Assembly: GCF_014836675.1 (NCBI RefSeq)
Contig: NZ_JACSQK010000002.1
Span: 496,001 to 560,000 of the forward strand
DNA length: 64,000 nucleotides
DNA from: Comamonas avium
Lineage (GTDB): Bacteria; Pseudomonadota; Gammaproteobacteria; Burkholderiales; Burkholderiaceae_C
Direction of reading: 5' to 3'
Position numbers and translations under genes: made by a program. The notes beneath the pieces were generated by a model, which ran no database searches, was not told where the DNA came from, and was given only the letters and a program-made list of their open reading frames with translations. Position 1 is the stretch's first letter, and each line of letters starts with the position of its first letter. This document shows, in pieces, positions 1 to 8,650 of this stretch.

Positions 1-49
1 CCGCAGAAAGCTGGGGCTCCAGCGCATCATCGTCGCAAGGGGTCAACAT
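1..49 (-). CDS. Start of an unidentified gene, cut by the left edge
   Basis: An ATG at 49 on the minus strand opens a frame that stays open to the window edge (MLTPCDDDALEPQLSA). A GGAG ribosome-binding sequence lies about 5 bases upstream of this ATG. Only 16 residues are visible, too few to name a family. The gene lies downstream of, and in the same direction as, the histidine phosphatase, about 117 bases away, so co-transcription is possible. Confidence 0.5.
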   Translation of the reverse strand, partial: MLTPCDDDALEPQLSA

Positions 50-166
50 GAAAGCTCCATAAGGCATACGTGTTTTCTAGCAAGGAATCATCGTAAACCT
101 TGCGAAAAAAATGCGCTGCTGTGTGCCGCAAAGCATGCGCATGCATGCCTGAGCAACCGTGCTTTT

Positions 167-838
167 TTATGCGAATGTCACCCAGCTGTGGGTCTCGGTG
201 GTGTCGAGGTGGTTGAGCGTATTAAAGGTCTGCAGCATCAAGCGTTTGGGGCTCATGCTCAGCTCTGTCACCGCCGTATTGCGTATGCGCATATTGAGTG
301 CGATCGACACCTCGGGCGGGCTGCCCAGCACTAAGCTGGTGGCGGTAGAGATGGGCCCGCCACTGCTGACGAGCAGCACATTACCTGCGTGGTGCTGGTG
401 GCGTATTTGCTCCAAGGTGTGGCGAATGCCATCTGAGAAATCTTCCCAGCTGGGCATGCCTTCAGGGCTGATGACGCCCGACATCCACTGTGCAATCGCA
501 TCACACAGCAAGCGAAAGTGCGCGCGGTAGGTCTCAGGTGTATCTGCCGGACCCAAAGGCTCCGGGTGTATGCAGCGAATCAATGCGTGGCTGTCGTATT
601 CATTGAGGGCAGGTAAGGCCTGCGCCTCAGGCAGGCCTGGCAATGCCTCACGTATGCCTGCCAATGTTTGTACGTGGCGTTTAAGTGTGCCGGTATAGAC
701 CGCATCGAAGTGCATCGAGCGTTCTTGCCAGTAACGGCCCAGCTGCTGTGACTGCTGTGCCCCCAAAAGGCTGAGCTGGTCATAGTCTTTGGCCCCAAAC
801 GATGCCTGGCCGTGGCGTACAAGGTAGATGGTTCCCAT
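167..838 (-). CDS. Histidine phosphatase family protein (phosphoglycerate mutase-like)
   Basis: The protein is 223 residues from the ATG at 838. It opens with the family signature VRHGQASFG, where the His of the RHG motif is the residue phosphorylated in this superfamily. A second conserved block near residue 150 (LLVSSGGPIS) sits where the family usually has a second catalytic His in GH or SHG. Here it reads SSGGP, so that His appears substituted. The substrate cannot be told from sequence. Longer starts use TTG and add only three residues, so I prefer the ATG. The gene is probably cytoplasmic, since no signal peptide is visible. Confidence 0.8.
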   Translation of the reverse strand: MGTIYLVRHGQASFGAKDYDQLSLLGAQQSQQLGRYWQERSMHFDAVYTGTLKRHVQTLAGIREALPGLPEAQALPALNEYDSHALIRCIHPEPLGPADTPETYRAHFRLLCDAIAQWMSGVISPEGMPSWEDFSDGIRHTLEQIRHQHHAGNVLLVSSGGPISTATSLVLGSPPEVSIALNMRIRNTAVTELSMSPKRLMLQTFNTLNHLDTTETHSWVTFA

Positions 839-847
839 GGGTGCCAA

Positions 848-1145
848 TTGTGAGGAATCTCATCTGGTCGGACTGTCTTGCGGGAGACCTGTTTTAGACC
901 CGTGTGGCGTTGTTGCGTAACTCGTCGCCAGGGTCGCAGGTTTTGGTGATGAGGTAACGCAGCAACTCTAAGACCCGTTACCGGACGACCAGCTGGAAGC
1001 AATGCAACGCCCAAGAGATTGATGCCTTGGTGGAGTGGCTTCGAGTGTTGTAGCTATCTATTAGCGTTGAAAGCGATGAATGAGCCACCGTGGAACCAGT
1101 GCTTGTTGCGAGAACTGGCCCCACGGCTTTTGAGCGCTGTAGCGT
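848..1145. other. Intergenic stretch with an imperfect inverted repeat
   Basis: These 298 bases separate the histidine phosphatase from the DUF1513 gene. No convincing gene is present. An imperfect inverted repeat (arms 909-926 and 948-966) and a weak match to the dispersed TAGC...AGCGTT repeat near 1048-1085 are the only structures seen. A 28-codon open frame at 894-977 on the minus strand has no start codon and may be chance. Confidence 0.4.
909..966. repeat. Imperfect inverted repeat
   Basis: The left arm (909-926) reads GTTGTTGCGTAACTCGTC. The right arm (948-966) is its imperfect reverse complement, with two substitutions and one extra base. The loop is about 21 bases. It has no T-run, so it is not a typical intrinsic terminator. 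Confidence 0.45.
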
Positions 1146-2279
1146 TTAAATCTGCACCCAGTGGTTATCGAGTGTCAGATGGGCGGTGCTGGCGACGGCG
1201 TTGCGCTGGGGCCATTGCAGCACCTGCTGGGCACCACCAGACCACAGGGTGCTGGTGCTGGGTTGCAAGGGGTGGATGACGCTGTCATTGCTGACGCAGT
1301 ACACGCCTTGCTGGCTGTCCTGGCGCAGGCACTGGCCTGTGGCTTGCGCAGTGGCGGGCACTTGCCACCATGTGAGCTGATCTGCACGGGGACAGCTCAC
1401 AGCAAAATGCTGACCGTGGCAACTGATGTCACCGCCGTAGCCTTGCCATTGAGCCCCGGTGGGCAAGTCTGCGGCATGCAGTTGCTGTCCATCAAACAGC
1501 GCCAAAACGGGGGCTTGCTGTTTTTGCTCGGCACTGTCGTGTTCGGCCTGCAGCGCAATGCCCAGCCAGCGGCGCTCTGTGGCCCAGGCCACCTCAGGCC
1601 CCCAGGCCAGGTGGCGCAAACTCAGCCGGGTATCGGTCAAGCGCCATTGGCCAGCAATCTGACCATCTTGCGCAGGCAGCAGGCGCGCAATGGAAGAGTC
1701 CATGTGCGTGAGCTTGAGTTTGCGACGGCCCGTTTCAGGCTGGGTGGGAATGCCGCCGTTGGCCACCATCAGGCTGCCGTCACGGTCCAGCAGCAACTGG
1801 TGGGGGTCCATGCCGCCGGTGCGCCATTCGGCGATTTTTTCCAGCGTACGCACATCGCGCACACCGATCAGCCCCTGGCTGTCGGCCAGATCCGTCTCGG
1901 TGGTGTACAGGTGCATGCCATCATGGCTGGCAATGACATGGCCGTTGAAGGCGCGGTCAGCTTCAATCCAGTGCCACTGTTCTTGACCGTTCGGGTCTAC
2001 GCGCAGCAGCCAGTCCCCGGGGCGGCGGCTGGCAAATAGCAAGCTGCCATCGGCCAGTTGTGTCATGCCATGTGCGCGGGTGGGTATGGCGTGCGCATGC
2101 TGAATGCGCAGACTTTGATCGGGGGAGGCAGGCAGCTGCAAAACCCCCACATAAAGCTCTGCGCCCACGGCCCATGCGGCTGCGAATCGGGGTGCGTTGT
2201 CGGTATTGGCCCAACTGGCCAAAGGCATGCTGGCCAGGACTGCCATGCCCTGCAGCCATTGCCGGCGCGTGCTGAGCAT
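1146..2279 (-). CDS. DUF1513 domain protein of the imelysin cluster
   Basis: From the ATG at 2279 the protein is 377 residues. The N-terminus (STRRQWLQGMAVLASMPLASWA) looks like a twin-arginine type signal, RR followed by a hydrophobic stretch and an Ala-rich cleavage region, so export to the periplasm is likely. The rest is rich in WxxP, HG and DG turns typical of a beta-propeller-like DUF1513 protein. It starts four bases after the stop of the imelysin gene, so the two are one transcript. In other proteobacteria this family sits with imelysin and DUF1111 genes in iron-responsive clusters. Its biochemical role is not established. A longer frame upstream overlaps the imelysin gene and was rejected. 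Confidence 0.8.
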   Translation of the reverse strand: MLSTRRQWLQGMAVLASMPLASWANTDNAPRFAAAWAVGAELYVGVLQLPASPDQSLRIQHAHAIPTRAHGMTQLADGSLLFASRRPGDWLLRVDPNGQEQWHWIEADRAFNGHVIASHDGMHLYTTETDLADSQGLIGVRDVRTLEKIAEWRTGGMDPHQLLLDRDGSLMVANGGIPTQPETGRRKLKLTHMDSSIARLLPAQDGQIAGQWRLTDTRLSLRHLAWGPEVAWATERRWLGIALQAEHDSAEQKQQAPVLALFDGQQLHAADLPTGAQWQGYGGDISCHGQHFAVSCPRADQLTWWQVPATAQATGQCLRQDSQQGVYCVSNDSVIHPLQPSTSTLWSGGAQQVLQWPQRNAVASTAHLTLDNHWVQI

Positions 2280-2283
2280 GGGC

Positions 2284-3288
2284 CTAATCCCCGTCTGCGT
2301 CAGAAAAACCGATGGTGACGTCCAGCGACAAGGCGACGTCGTTTTCCACCAGGTGCTTGAGCTGCTTGAGCGCCTTGTTGGCAGGGGTGATGGCGTTGAG
2401 CGAAACCTTGTCGATCGATTGCATGGCGCTGTCAGCTTGCTGTACAGCAGCGCGCAGCTCATCAGCCAGGTGCTGCCAGCCCTGTACTTCCACCAGTCTG
2501 GCAAGGCTGACGTTGTCAGGCATTTGCGGGTTGCCGATGGCCAGTGTGCGCAGGCCGCTCCATTGTGCTTTCCAGCTGGTCAGTGTGCCTTCGCTGGCGG
2601 CACGGGTGACTTGCGCCGGCTTGCTGGCGGTGGCGCTGCGCAGGGGTTTTTCCATGGCTTGCCAGCGCAGTCGCTCGACGCCGCCAATCCACTGGTTCAG
2701 AAATTCAGCCGTACTGTCAAAATCCAGCGCCGTGAAGTTGGCCGCTGCCTGGTTGGCTTGGTGAAGCTCTTGCAGCTCCTGCGTCAGGTCGGCAGCCACC
2801 AGACGGGCGTACTGGCATGTTGGTGTCTTGGGCGCAGCCACGTCGACCCACAGCAGATGCTCAAGCGCAGGAAAACCTTTGGCAGGGGCCCCGATGGTTT
2901 CCATTGCCGCGAGATCTTTCGGCGCTTTGCGCAGCGCCGCCTTGAGCAGCGGCAGGCGCATGGGCTGAAAGTCCACCATGCGGGCGGTACGGTGTTCAAT
3001 CTGCGGACCCATGGCGACCGCAGACAGGCGCTCCCAGTCTTGGCTGGCCTGTGTGAAGTCCCCGCGCACTTTCTCCAGGCTGGCCGTGCCGGTGCAGTAC
3101 TGCTGCAACTGGCTTTGCAATTGCTGGGCTGAGGTGCTGGCCTGTGCAGACTGCGGCACAAACCATTGTGCGTATAACGCCTGCGCAGCTGCGCCCGAGG
3201 TCAGAGGCGGGGCTGGCGGTGTTGCGGCATGGCTGCTCACAGCCATGCACAGCGCGATCAGACTCAAAGAAAGTGGGGCAAAACGCAT
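2284..3288 (-). CDS. Imelysin-like periplasmic protein, second copy
   Basis: The protein is 334 residues with a clear signal peptide (RFAPLSLSLIALCMAVSSHA, cleavage near residue 22). Imelysin-type landmarks are visible in the middle, including GFPALEHLLW. In classical imelysins this motif is GxHxxE. Here the His position is Pro, so metal binding may be altered. Its ATG overlaps the TAA of the upstream DUF1111 gene by one base (TAATG), which suggests translational coupling. Imelysins are periplasmic helical proteins linked to iron uptake. A direct role here is inferred from family and context. Confidence 0.85.
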   Translation of the reverse strand: MRFAPLSLSLIALCMAVSSHAATPPAPPLTSGAAAQALYAQWFVPQSAQASTSAQQLQSQLQQYCTGTASLEKVRGDFTQASQDWERLSAVAMGPQIEHRTARMVDFQPMRLPLLKAALRKAPKDLAAMETIGAPAKGFPALEHLLWVDVAAPKTPTCQYARLVAADLTQELQELHQANQAAANFTALDFDSTAEFLNQWIGGVERLRWQAMEKPLRSATASKPAQVTRAASEGTLTSWKAQWSGLRTLAIGNPQMPDNVSLARLVEVQGWQHLADELRAAVQQADSAMQSIDKVSLNAITPANKALKQLKHLVENDVALSLDVTIGFSDADGD

Positions 3289-4757
3289 TACAGGGATTCC
3301 ACAAATTGAACCAGGGCTGCGCGGTCAGGCGCAGGCATGTGGCGGAATTGTTCACGCGCTGGCTCGGCTTCACCGCCGTGCCACAAAATTGCCTCGGCAA
3401 CACCACGGGCACGGCCATCGTGCAGCAGACGCTGGTGGTTGTTCACTGCGGGCAGCAAACCAATGCCCCACAGGGGCGGGGTACGCCATTGCTGGCCGTT
3501 GGCGGCAAAGTCAGGGCGGCCATCCGCCAGCGCCGGACCCATGTCGTGCAGCAGCAGGTCGGTATAGGGCGTGATGTCCTGTCCGGACAAGGCCTTGCTG
3601 CTCAGACTTGGAAACAGTGTCTCACTGGTGCGATAGCTGGGGCGGTGGCACTGGGCACATTGCGCGGCATGGAACAGCGATTCACCACGCAGCACTTGTT
3701 CATCTTGTGCGTTGCGACGTGCTGCAGGGGCCAGGGTGGATTGGTAGAAGATGACCTCGTCGAGCACATAGTCTTCAATTTCGACGCCGTTTTTGCCTTT
3801 GGCATTTCCTGTGGGGGCTTCCAGACAGTCTTTTTGTGCAGGGGTGCAAGTCTGGTGCGGAAAACGTTTGGACGTAATGCCGATATCGCCCAGAAAAGCG
3901 GCGGACGACTGGTGCGCCACGCTGGCGACATTGGCCTTCCAGCCAAAACGGCCAAGCATCATGCGCTCGCCATAGGCATCCCAGACATAGTTGGGCTGGC
4001 CTTTGATGGTGCCTGCAGTGGCCGCCTGTGCCTTGGCATTGGCCAGAATGTCTGATTCGGCAATGGCTTCCAGCAGACCCAGGCCAATCACCTGGGGTGC
4101 AATCCGGGGGCTGACCATGACGTCGGCCGCCATGGGGCCGTAACCCAGGTCCGTGAGATGGTAGATGGGCTTTTCCAGGGCATATGCCGTGCCATCTGCG
4201 TATTGACCGGGGATGGTTTCGTAGCTCAGAGTGAGCGTGCCTTCACCTTTGACCCCGTTCACACCCATGGTGTTGAATTGATCGCCATACACGGGTTCAT
4301 GCTTGGGGCCGCCGTGTGCATCGGTGCCGGGCACCGACAGGCGCATCAGCAGGCCAGCAAAAGGCTGTGGTGCCAGTGGATTGTGAAAATCAGGCGGCTG
4401 CGCGCGTCCATCTTGTACATGGCAGCCAGCGCACGAGCGCGCCAGAAAATGAGGGCCCAGTCCATCACGCGCAGTGGTAGACGCCGGGGCTTGTACCCAG
4501 TTGCGTTTGAAAAACGAGTTGCCCACCACAAAGCGTGTGCGCTCTGCATCGTTCAAATTGGCGGCGGGCAGAGAAAACGCATTGCGCCCATTGGAGTACA
4601 CCGTCGTCTTGCCGCCGGGCTGTGCGTCGGCGGCAGGGCGATCAAACAAAGCGCTGGGGGCTTCAGAGGCAGTGGAGCTGGGGGCCGATTGTGCAGTGCA
4701 GCCTGCCAAAACCAGGGCAGCGATCAATGCCGAACCGTACATGTGCAAGGGCGTCAT
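3288..4757 (-). CDS. Di-haem c-type oxidoreductase, DUF1111 family lipoprotein
   Basis: The 489-residue protein begins with a lipoprotein signal ending in the lipobox LAGC (Cys near 19), so it should be anchored to a membrane facing the periplasm. Two CxxCH haem-attachment motifs are present: CAGCH near residue 108 and CAQCH near residue 370. Spacing and surrounding sequence (FxRSCAGCHxxDGR) match the DUF1111 thiol-oxidoreductase-like family. It lies between the two imelysin genes and overlaps the downstream one by one base. The family is thought to handle electrons in imelysin-linked iron or metal acquisition, which is an inference here. Length is normal for the family. Confidence 0.88.
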   Translation of the reverse strand: MTPLHMYGSALIAALVLAGCTAQSAPSSTASEAPSALFDRPAADAQPGGKTTVYSNGRNAFSLPAANLNDAERTRFVVGNSFFKRNWVQAPASTTARDGLGPHFLARSCAGCHVQDGRAQPPDFHNPLAPQPFAGLLMRLSVPGTDAHGGPKHEPVYGDQFNTMGVNGVKGEGTLTLSYETIPGQYADGTAYALEKPIYHLTDLGYGPMAADVMVSPRIAPQVIGLGLLEAIAESDILANAKAQAATAGTIKGQPNYVWDAYGERMMLGRFGWKANVASVAHQSSAAFLGDIGITSKRFPHQTCTPAQKDCLEAPTGNAKGKNGVEIEDYVLDEVIFYQSTLAPAARRNAQDEQVLRGESLFHAAQCAQCHRPSYRTSETLFPSLSSKALSGQDITPYTDLLLHDMGPALADGRPDFAANGQQWRTPPLWGIGLLPAVNNHQRLLHDGRARGVAEAILWHGGEAEPAREQFRHMPAPDRAALVQFVESL

Positions 4758-4824
4758 AAAGCGTTCAGAATTTCTAACAAATACACCGCAGGTTCAGACC
4801 TGCTCACTCCCACCTTGAAGTGGG

Positions 4825-4912
4825 GTTGCTTGGCCTTGGCGTACTGCTTGTACTGCGTGCGGCTTCGCGCTCTGTCCCCCGCGCAAATCTTTGATTTGCA
4901 GGGGAATGTGAG
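4825..4912. repeat. Hairpin repeat family 2, copy A
   Basis: This ~88-base element lies between imelysin 1 and the DUF1111 gene. It closely matches 7324-7410. Both copies contain TGTACTG, then TGCGGCTTCGCGC, then a hairpin. In copy A the hairpin is CCCC...GCAAATC-TTT-GATTTGC...GGGG (4877-4904). The flanking stem bases differ between copies but stay paired. Confidence 0.75.
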
Positions 4913-4986
4913 TTTGTGTGAGTGGTTCTTAATATGCCCAACGGGCGGCAGCGGTGTATGGCAGACGCAACCGAAGTTGCGTGCGA

Positions 4987-6177
4987 TCAGGGTTCAACCA
5001 GATTCAGTTGCTCAATGCCGACAGCCTTGGCAGCATCGACCAGGTCTTTGCTTTGCTGAGTCAGCGAGTCGATGGTGGCTTGAATCTTGGCGCGTGCAGC
5101 ACTGTCGCGTGCGCCTTGAATGGCTTGGTCAAACGGTGCTGGAATGGCTTGGGCAGAAGCTACGGATTTGGCAATTTGCAGCGAAGTCTTCTGAGCCGCG
5201 ACTGCGTCGTGTGCTGCCACCCAGTCGCGCAGACCGGGGCCCTTGAGTTCAGAGCCGTCCAGGCGCTTGTAGCTGCCTAGCCAGACGTTCTGGATGCCTT
5301 GTGCGTTGGTGACTGCATCGCGGTGCGTGTTGTCAGAAAAGCACGAATGCTCATCTTCCTGGTCACGGCTGGCCATGGCCACTTCCAGGCGTTCACCAGC
5401 CAGCTCTCCGCGCGACAGTGAACCAAGGCCTACAAAAATCTTGCGCAGTGACTCTTCTCCCCCCTTGGAGAACTCTGCGCGAAAGTTCTTCTTCATGCCC
5501 GGTTTCCACTGATCAGCCACCGATTGCAGATCATCAATCAGCAATTCGGTGACCACCTTCAGGTAGGCACGGCGGCGGTCGGCGTTGGGTTTTTTACCGT
5601 CAATGAAGTCGGTAAAGGGGCGTGCGCCGGGGCCGGTGTCGCTCAAATCCTGCCCCCACAGCATGAACTCAATGGCGTGCCATCCGGTGGAAATGTTCTC
5701 TTCGCCATCGTGCTCGTTCAGATCTGCCAGGCGCTTTTTGGTGATGGGGATTTTGCGGTTGTTGATCAAGCCGGCGTTGTCATCACCCACCACGTAATCC
5801 ACGTATGACTCATCCATGGGCCATGCATTGATCTGGCCTTCGGGGCCGTCTTCGTTATCGATAGGGCCGTCATAAAAGCGAAAGGCTTCCGTCTGGCCGT
5901 AGAACTCGCGGGCATCCAGCCATGCCTGACGGGCTGCATCCTGCGTGGCCTGGCTAGGTTTGACCAAAAAAGCATGGATGGCTTTTTGCATCTGCTTGGC
6001 CGCAGTGATGGTGTCGCTGTAATTGGCATACACCAGCGTGCTGTAGTGCTGTACCACGTCCTGTGCCTTGAGTTGACTGGCGCTTGCGCTGGCGGCGGCT
6101 ACAGGTTGAGCGGCAAAAGCGGGCGTCGCAGTGACGGCACCCAGGGCGAGCGTGCTGGCAATCAGGTAGCGGTACAT
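4987..6177 (-). CDS. Imelysin family protein (IrpA-like)
   Basis: The protein is 396 residues with a signal peptide (YRYLIASTLALGAVTATPAFA) cleaved near residue 23. It carries the classical imelysin motif GWHAIEFMLWGQDLS (GxHxxE intact) near residue 165. Acidic turns typical of the family surround it (YDGPIDNEDGPEGQ). It is the first gene of the imelysin-DUF1111-imelysin-DUF1513 series. A Fur-box-like sequence lies about 45 bases upstream of its start, so iron repression is likely. The family is periplasmic and associated with iron uptake. Whether it binds metal directly is not shown by sequence alone. Confidence 0.92.
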   Translation of the reverse strand: MYRYLIASTLALGAVTATPAFAAQPVAAASASASQLKAQDVVQHYSTLVYANYSDTITAAKQMQKAIHAFLVKPSQATQDAARQAWLDAREFYGQTEAFRFYDGPIDNEDGPEGQINAWPMDESYVDYVVGDDNAGLINNRKIPITKKRLADLNEHDGEENISTGWHAIEFMLWGQDLSDTGPGARPFTDFIDGKKPNADRRRAYLKVVTELLIDDLQSVADQWKPGMKKNFRAEFSKGGEESLRKIFVGLGSLSRGELAGERLEVAMASRDQEDEHSCFSDNTHRDAVTNAQGIQNVWLGSYKRLDGSELKGPGLRDWVAAHDAVAAQKTSLQIAKSVASAQAIPAPFDQAIQGARDSAARAKIQATIDSLTQQSKDLVDAAKAVGIEQLNLVEP

Positions 6178-6222
6178 AAGGGCAATAGATATGAGTGGAA
6201 GAAGGAAATGGGTATTTTATGC

Positions 6223-6243
6223 GATTGATAATTATTTTTATTT
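6223..6243 (-). promoter_or_regulatory. Candidate Fur box in front of the imelysin cluster
   Basis: On the minus strand the site reads AAATAAAAATAATTATCAAT followed by C. It aligns imperfectly with the Fur consensus hexamers (GATAAT repeated, then ATTATC). It stands out as an AT-rich island in GC-rich sequence and lies about 45 bases in front of the imelysin start. The match is partial, so this is a prediction. Confidence 0.5.
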
Positions 6244-6264
6244 GCCTTTGAGCAAAAGGAGCGT

Positions 6265-7203
6265 TTACAAAAGGACAGTGCCATTCACGCAAGTGACCGT
6301 GTGGCCGCCGATCCAAAGTTGTTTTTTTGCGTCACGCTGGACAGACACCCAGCCGTCACGACCCATGCAGGCACCTTGATTGGCCATATAGGGCGGGGAT
6401 AGATGCCCCTGATTGATGAGCCACTGTGCCAGGCTGCCGTTGAGGCTGCCGGTGACCGGGTCTTCCATGCCCGTGGTCGAGAAAGCGCGCACTTCCAGCT
6501 GTGCTGGGCCCTGTGCAGGACGGGCGCGCAAGCCAGTGGCAAAAGCCTCGGCTTCCCGGCAGGCACGCCCAATCAGGGGCGCGGCATCGCTGTCTTGGTA
6601 GAGGCTGGCAACGCCGACTTTGTGGCCCAGCGCTTTGATCTGGGCCATGTCTGGCTCCAGAGACAGAACGGTATCGGGGCTGTCCAGCAGCAGGCACAGC
6701 CACTGGGGGCCGTTGTCCAGATAGGCTGCATCGATCACTTGTTCGGTGGTAATGCCCAGTGCGCGATACACCTCGTGCAAATTGTGAGGTAGCGGCAAGG
6801 CGCGGGAGTCAGGGGTTGCAAAGGCCAGCCCGGAGTGTGTGCGCTCAATGGTGATCAATCCTTTGGCGCACTCTTGCACGATGGTGCCCGTTGACTGTGG
6901 CTGTCCGCCACTGGCCAGCCACGCGTGGCAGGTGCCCAGCGTGGGGTGGCCAGCAAAAGGCATCTCTGCCGCCGGCGTAAAGATGCGCACGCGGTAGTCC
7001 GCGCCTTGTGCGCGGGCAGCATCGCTGGGGGGCAGAACAAAGGTGGTTTCCGACAGGTTGGTCCAGCGTGCAAAGGCCTGCATGACCGATGTATCCAAAC
7101 CTGTGGCATCCAGCACCACTGCAACCGGGTTGCCTTTGTAAGGGATGGCGGTGAAAACATCCACGGTCATGAACGGGCGCGATAGGGTGGCAGTAGTGGG
7201 CAT
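6265..7203 (-). CDS. PhzF family isomerase-like protein
   Basis: The protein is 312 residues from the ATG at 7203. The start region reads FMTVDVFTAIPYKGNPVAVV, the hallmark of the PhzF fold. The catalytic Glu of the family is in NLSETTFVLPP. The second half repeats the fold (FSTTGMEDPVTGSLNGSLAQW), including the GSxxG block. PhzF itself isomerises a phenazine precursor, but most family members are not in phenazine pathways and no phz genes are nearby, so the substrate is unknown. A longer reading starts at a TTG (7239) and is less likely. The gene is cytoplasmic and appears monocistronic. Confidence 0.88.
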   Translation of the reverse strand: MPTTATLSRPFMTVDVFTAIPYKGNPVAVVLDATGLDTSVMQAFARWTNLSETTFVLPPSDAARAQGADYRVRIFTPAAEMPFAGHPTLGTCHAWLASGGQPQSTGTIVQECAKGLITIERTHSGLAFATPDSRALPLPHNLHEVYRALGITTEQVIDAAYLDNGPQWLCLLLDSPDTVLSLEPDMAQIKALGHKVGVASLYQDSDAAPLIGRACREAEAFATGLRARPAQGPAQLEVRAFSTTGMEDPVTGSLNGSLAQWLINQGHLSPPYMANQGACMGRDGWVSVQRDAKKQLWIGGHTVTCVNGTVLL

Positions 7204-7323
7204 GTGATGAACTGCTGAGGAAAGCCGAAGAAAAGACAAAGAAAAAGCGCATCACCTGCGGCAGGGGATGCGCTTGGAACGATACGCCACTGAGAGCCGC
7301 TAACACACCACCCTGGATACGTC

Positions 7324-7410
7324 GTTGCTTTGCCTTGTCGTAGGCCTGTACTGCCTGCGGCTTCGCGCCTCGTCTCCAACACAAATCAGAGATTTGCTGG
7401 ATGGTGTGAG
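7324..7410. repeat. Hairpin repeat family 2, copy B
   Basis: This is the partner of 4825-4912. The shared core includes GTTGCTT, TGTACTG, TGCGGCTTCGCGC and a hairpin. The hairpin here is TCCA...CAAATC-AGA-GATTTG...TGGA (7375-7401). Compared with copy A, the outer pairs changed on both sides, which supports conservation of the stem. It lies between the PhzF and aminotransferase genes. Confidence 0.75.
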
Positions 7411-7444
7411 CGGCTTTTCAGGCCGCGCCGTTGGGGGCTGTGAA

Positions 7445-8629
7445 TTACTTGGCCAGCTGCGCGCGGATGGCCGCAGCCAGCGCGGCAATGCCCTTGTTGA
7501 TTTGCTCAGGCGACACGGTCACGTACGACAGGCGCAGTGTGTTGTGCTCTGCTTCATCTGCATAAAACGGAGCGCCCGGCACAAAGGCCATGCCACGTTC
7601 CACAGCCTCAGGCAGCAGGTCTTGGGCATTCATGCCCTGGGGCAATGTGACCCACAGGAACATGCCGCCAACGGGGCGTGTCCAGTGCACATCCAGACCT
7701 TCCATTTCACGCTCCAGCGCCACCAGCATGACATCGCGCTGCACCTTGTACATGGCGCGGATGGTGGGGATATGGCTGGCCAAGAAGCCATCCTTCATCA
7801 CCTCTGCCACCACGCGCTGGTTAAAGCTGGGGCTGTGCAGGTCAGCAGCCTGCTTGGCCTGGGTCAGCTTGCCGTACACCGACTTGGGAGCCACGATAAA
7901 GCCCACGCGCAAGCCGGGGGCCAGCACCTTGGAGAACGAACCCATGTAGATCACGCCCTCAGGGTTACGAGCCGCCAGAGGCAGCGCAGGCTCGCCCTCG
8001 TACCACAGGTCGCCGTAGGGGTTGTCCTCTACCAGCGGGATGTCCAGTTCCTTGGCTTTGTCCACCAGGGCCTGGCGACGTTCCTCGCTCATGGTGCGAC
8101 CGGTAGGGTTCTGGAAGTTGGGCAAGATGTAGGCAACGCGCGCCTTGTCTTCGCCAGAGCCAACTTTGGCGGCAAAGTCGTCAATCAGCATGCCTTCGCT
8201 GTCGCTGTTCACACCCACTGCCACAGGTTCAAAGGGGGTGAAGGCTTGCAGGGCACCCAGATAGGTGGGTTTTTCCACCAGGATGCGGCTGCCCTTGTCC
8301 ATGAAAATCTTGCCGATCAGGTCCAGTGCCTGCTGCGAGCCCGTGGTGATCAGGATCTGCTCAGGGCTGACATCCCAGGGCAAGAAGTCCGCAATTGCCT
8401 GGCGCAGCGCGGGAAAACCTTCGGTGGTGGAGTATTGCAGTGCCGCGGCACCATCACGCTCCATGACCGTGTTGCACGCTTGTGTAAAGGCAGAGATGGG
8501 GAAGCTGGCAGGCGCTGGCAAGCCGCCGGCCATGCTGATGATGCCGGGGCGGTCAGTCAGCTTCAGGATCTCGCGGATCGCGGAGGAGTTCATCTTGGCA
8601 GCACGTGCTGCCAGTGTCCAGTTCGTCAT
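7445..8629 (-). CDS. PLP-dependent aminotransferase, class I/II (2-aminoadipate transaminase-like)
   Basis: The 394-residue protein has fold-type I aminotransferase features throughout. ISMAGGLPAPASFP lies near the N-terminus and TTGSQQALDLIGK binds the cofactor phosphate. NFQNPTGRTMS is the substrate-site Asn block, and the PLP Lys is in GSFSKVLAPGLRVGF, near residue 240. It ends with the Arg-containing LRLSYV block that binds substrate carboxylate. The pattern is close to 2-aminoadipate/LysN-like and MocR-core aminotransferases without the DNA-binding domain. The amino donor cannot be assigned. A 23-base palindrome lies just upstream of the start and may be an operator. Confidence 0.9.
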   Translation of the reverse strand: MTNWTLAARAAKMNSSAIREILKLTDRPGIISMAGGLPAPASFPISAFTQACNTVMERDGAAALQYSTTEGFPALRQAIADFLPWDVSPEQILITTGSQQALDLIGKIFMDKGSRILVEKPTYLGALQAFTPFEPVAVGVNSDSEGMLIDDFAAKVGSGEDKARVAYILPNFQNPTGRTMSEERRQALVDKAKELDIPLVEDNPYGDLWYEGEPALPLAARNPEGVIYMGSFSKVLAPGLRVGFIVAPKSVYGKLTQAKQAADLHSPSFNQRVVAEVMKDGFLASHIPTIRAMYKVQRDVMLVALEREMEGLDVHWTRPVGGMFLWVTLPQGMNAQDLLPEAVERGMAFVPGAPFYADEAEHNTLRLSYVTVSPEQINKGIAALAAAIRAQLAK

Positions 8630-8650
8630 AACTACTCAATTTCAATAAGC

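Noticed and set aside
134-149. GCATGC-rich palindrome downstream of the histidine phosphatase
   Set aside because: Short alternating sequence with no T-run, so it cannot be supported as a terminator or binding site.
580-1014. 144-codon minus-strand frame overlapping the histidine phosphatase start
   Set aside because: It overlaps a well-supported gene in another frame and its sequence is rich in Arg, His and Pro without motifs.
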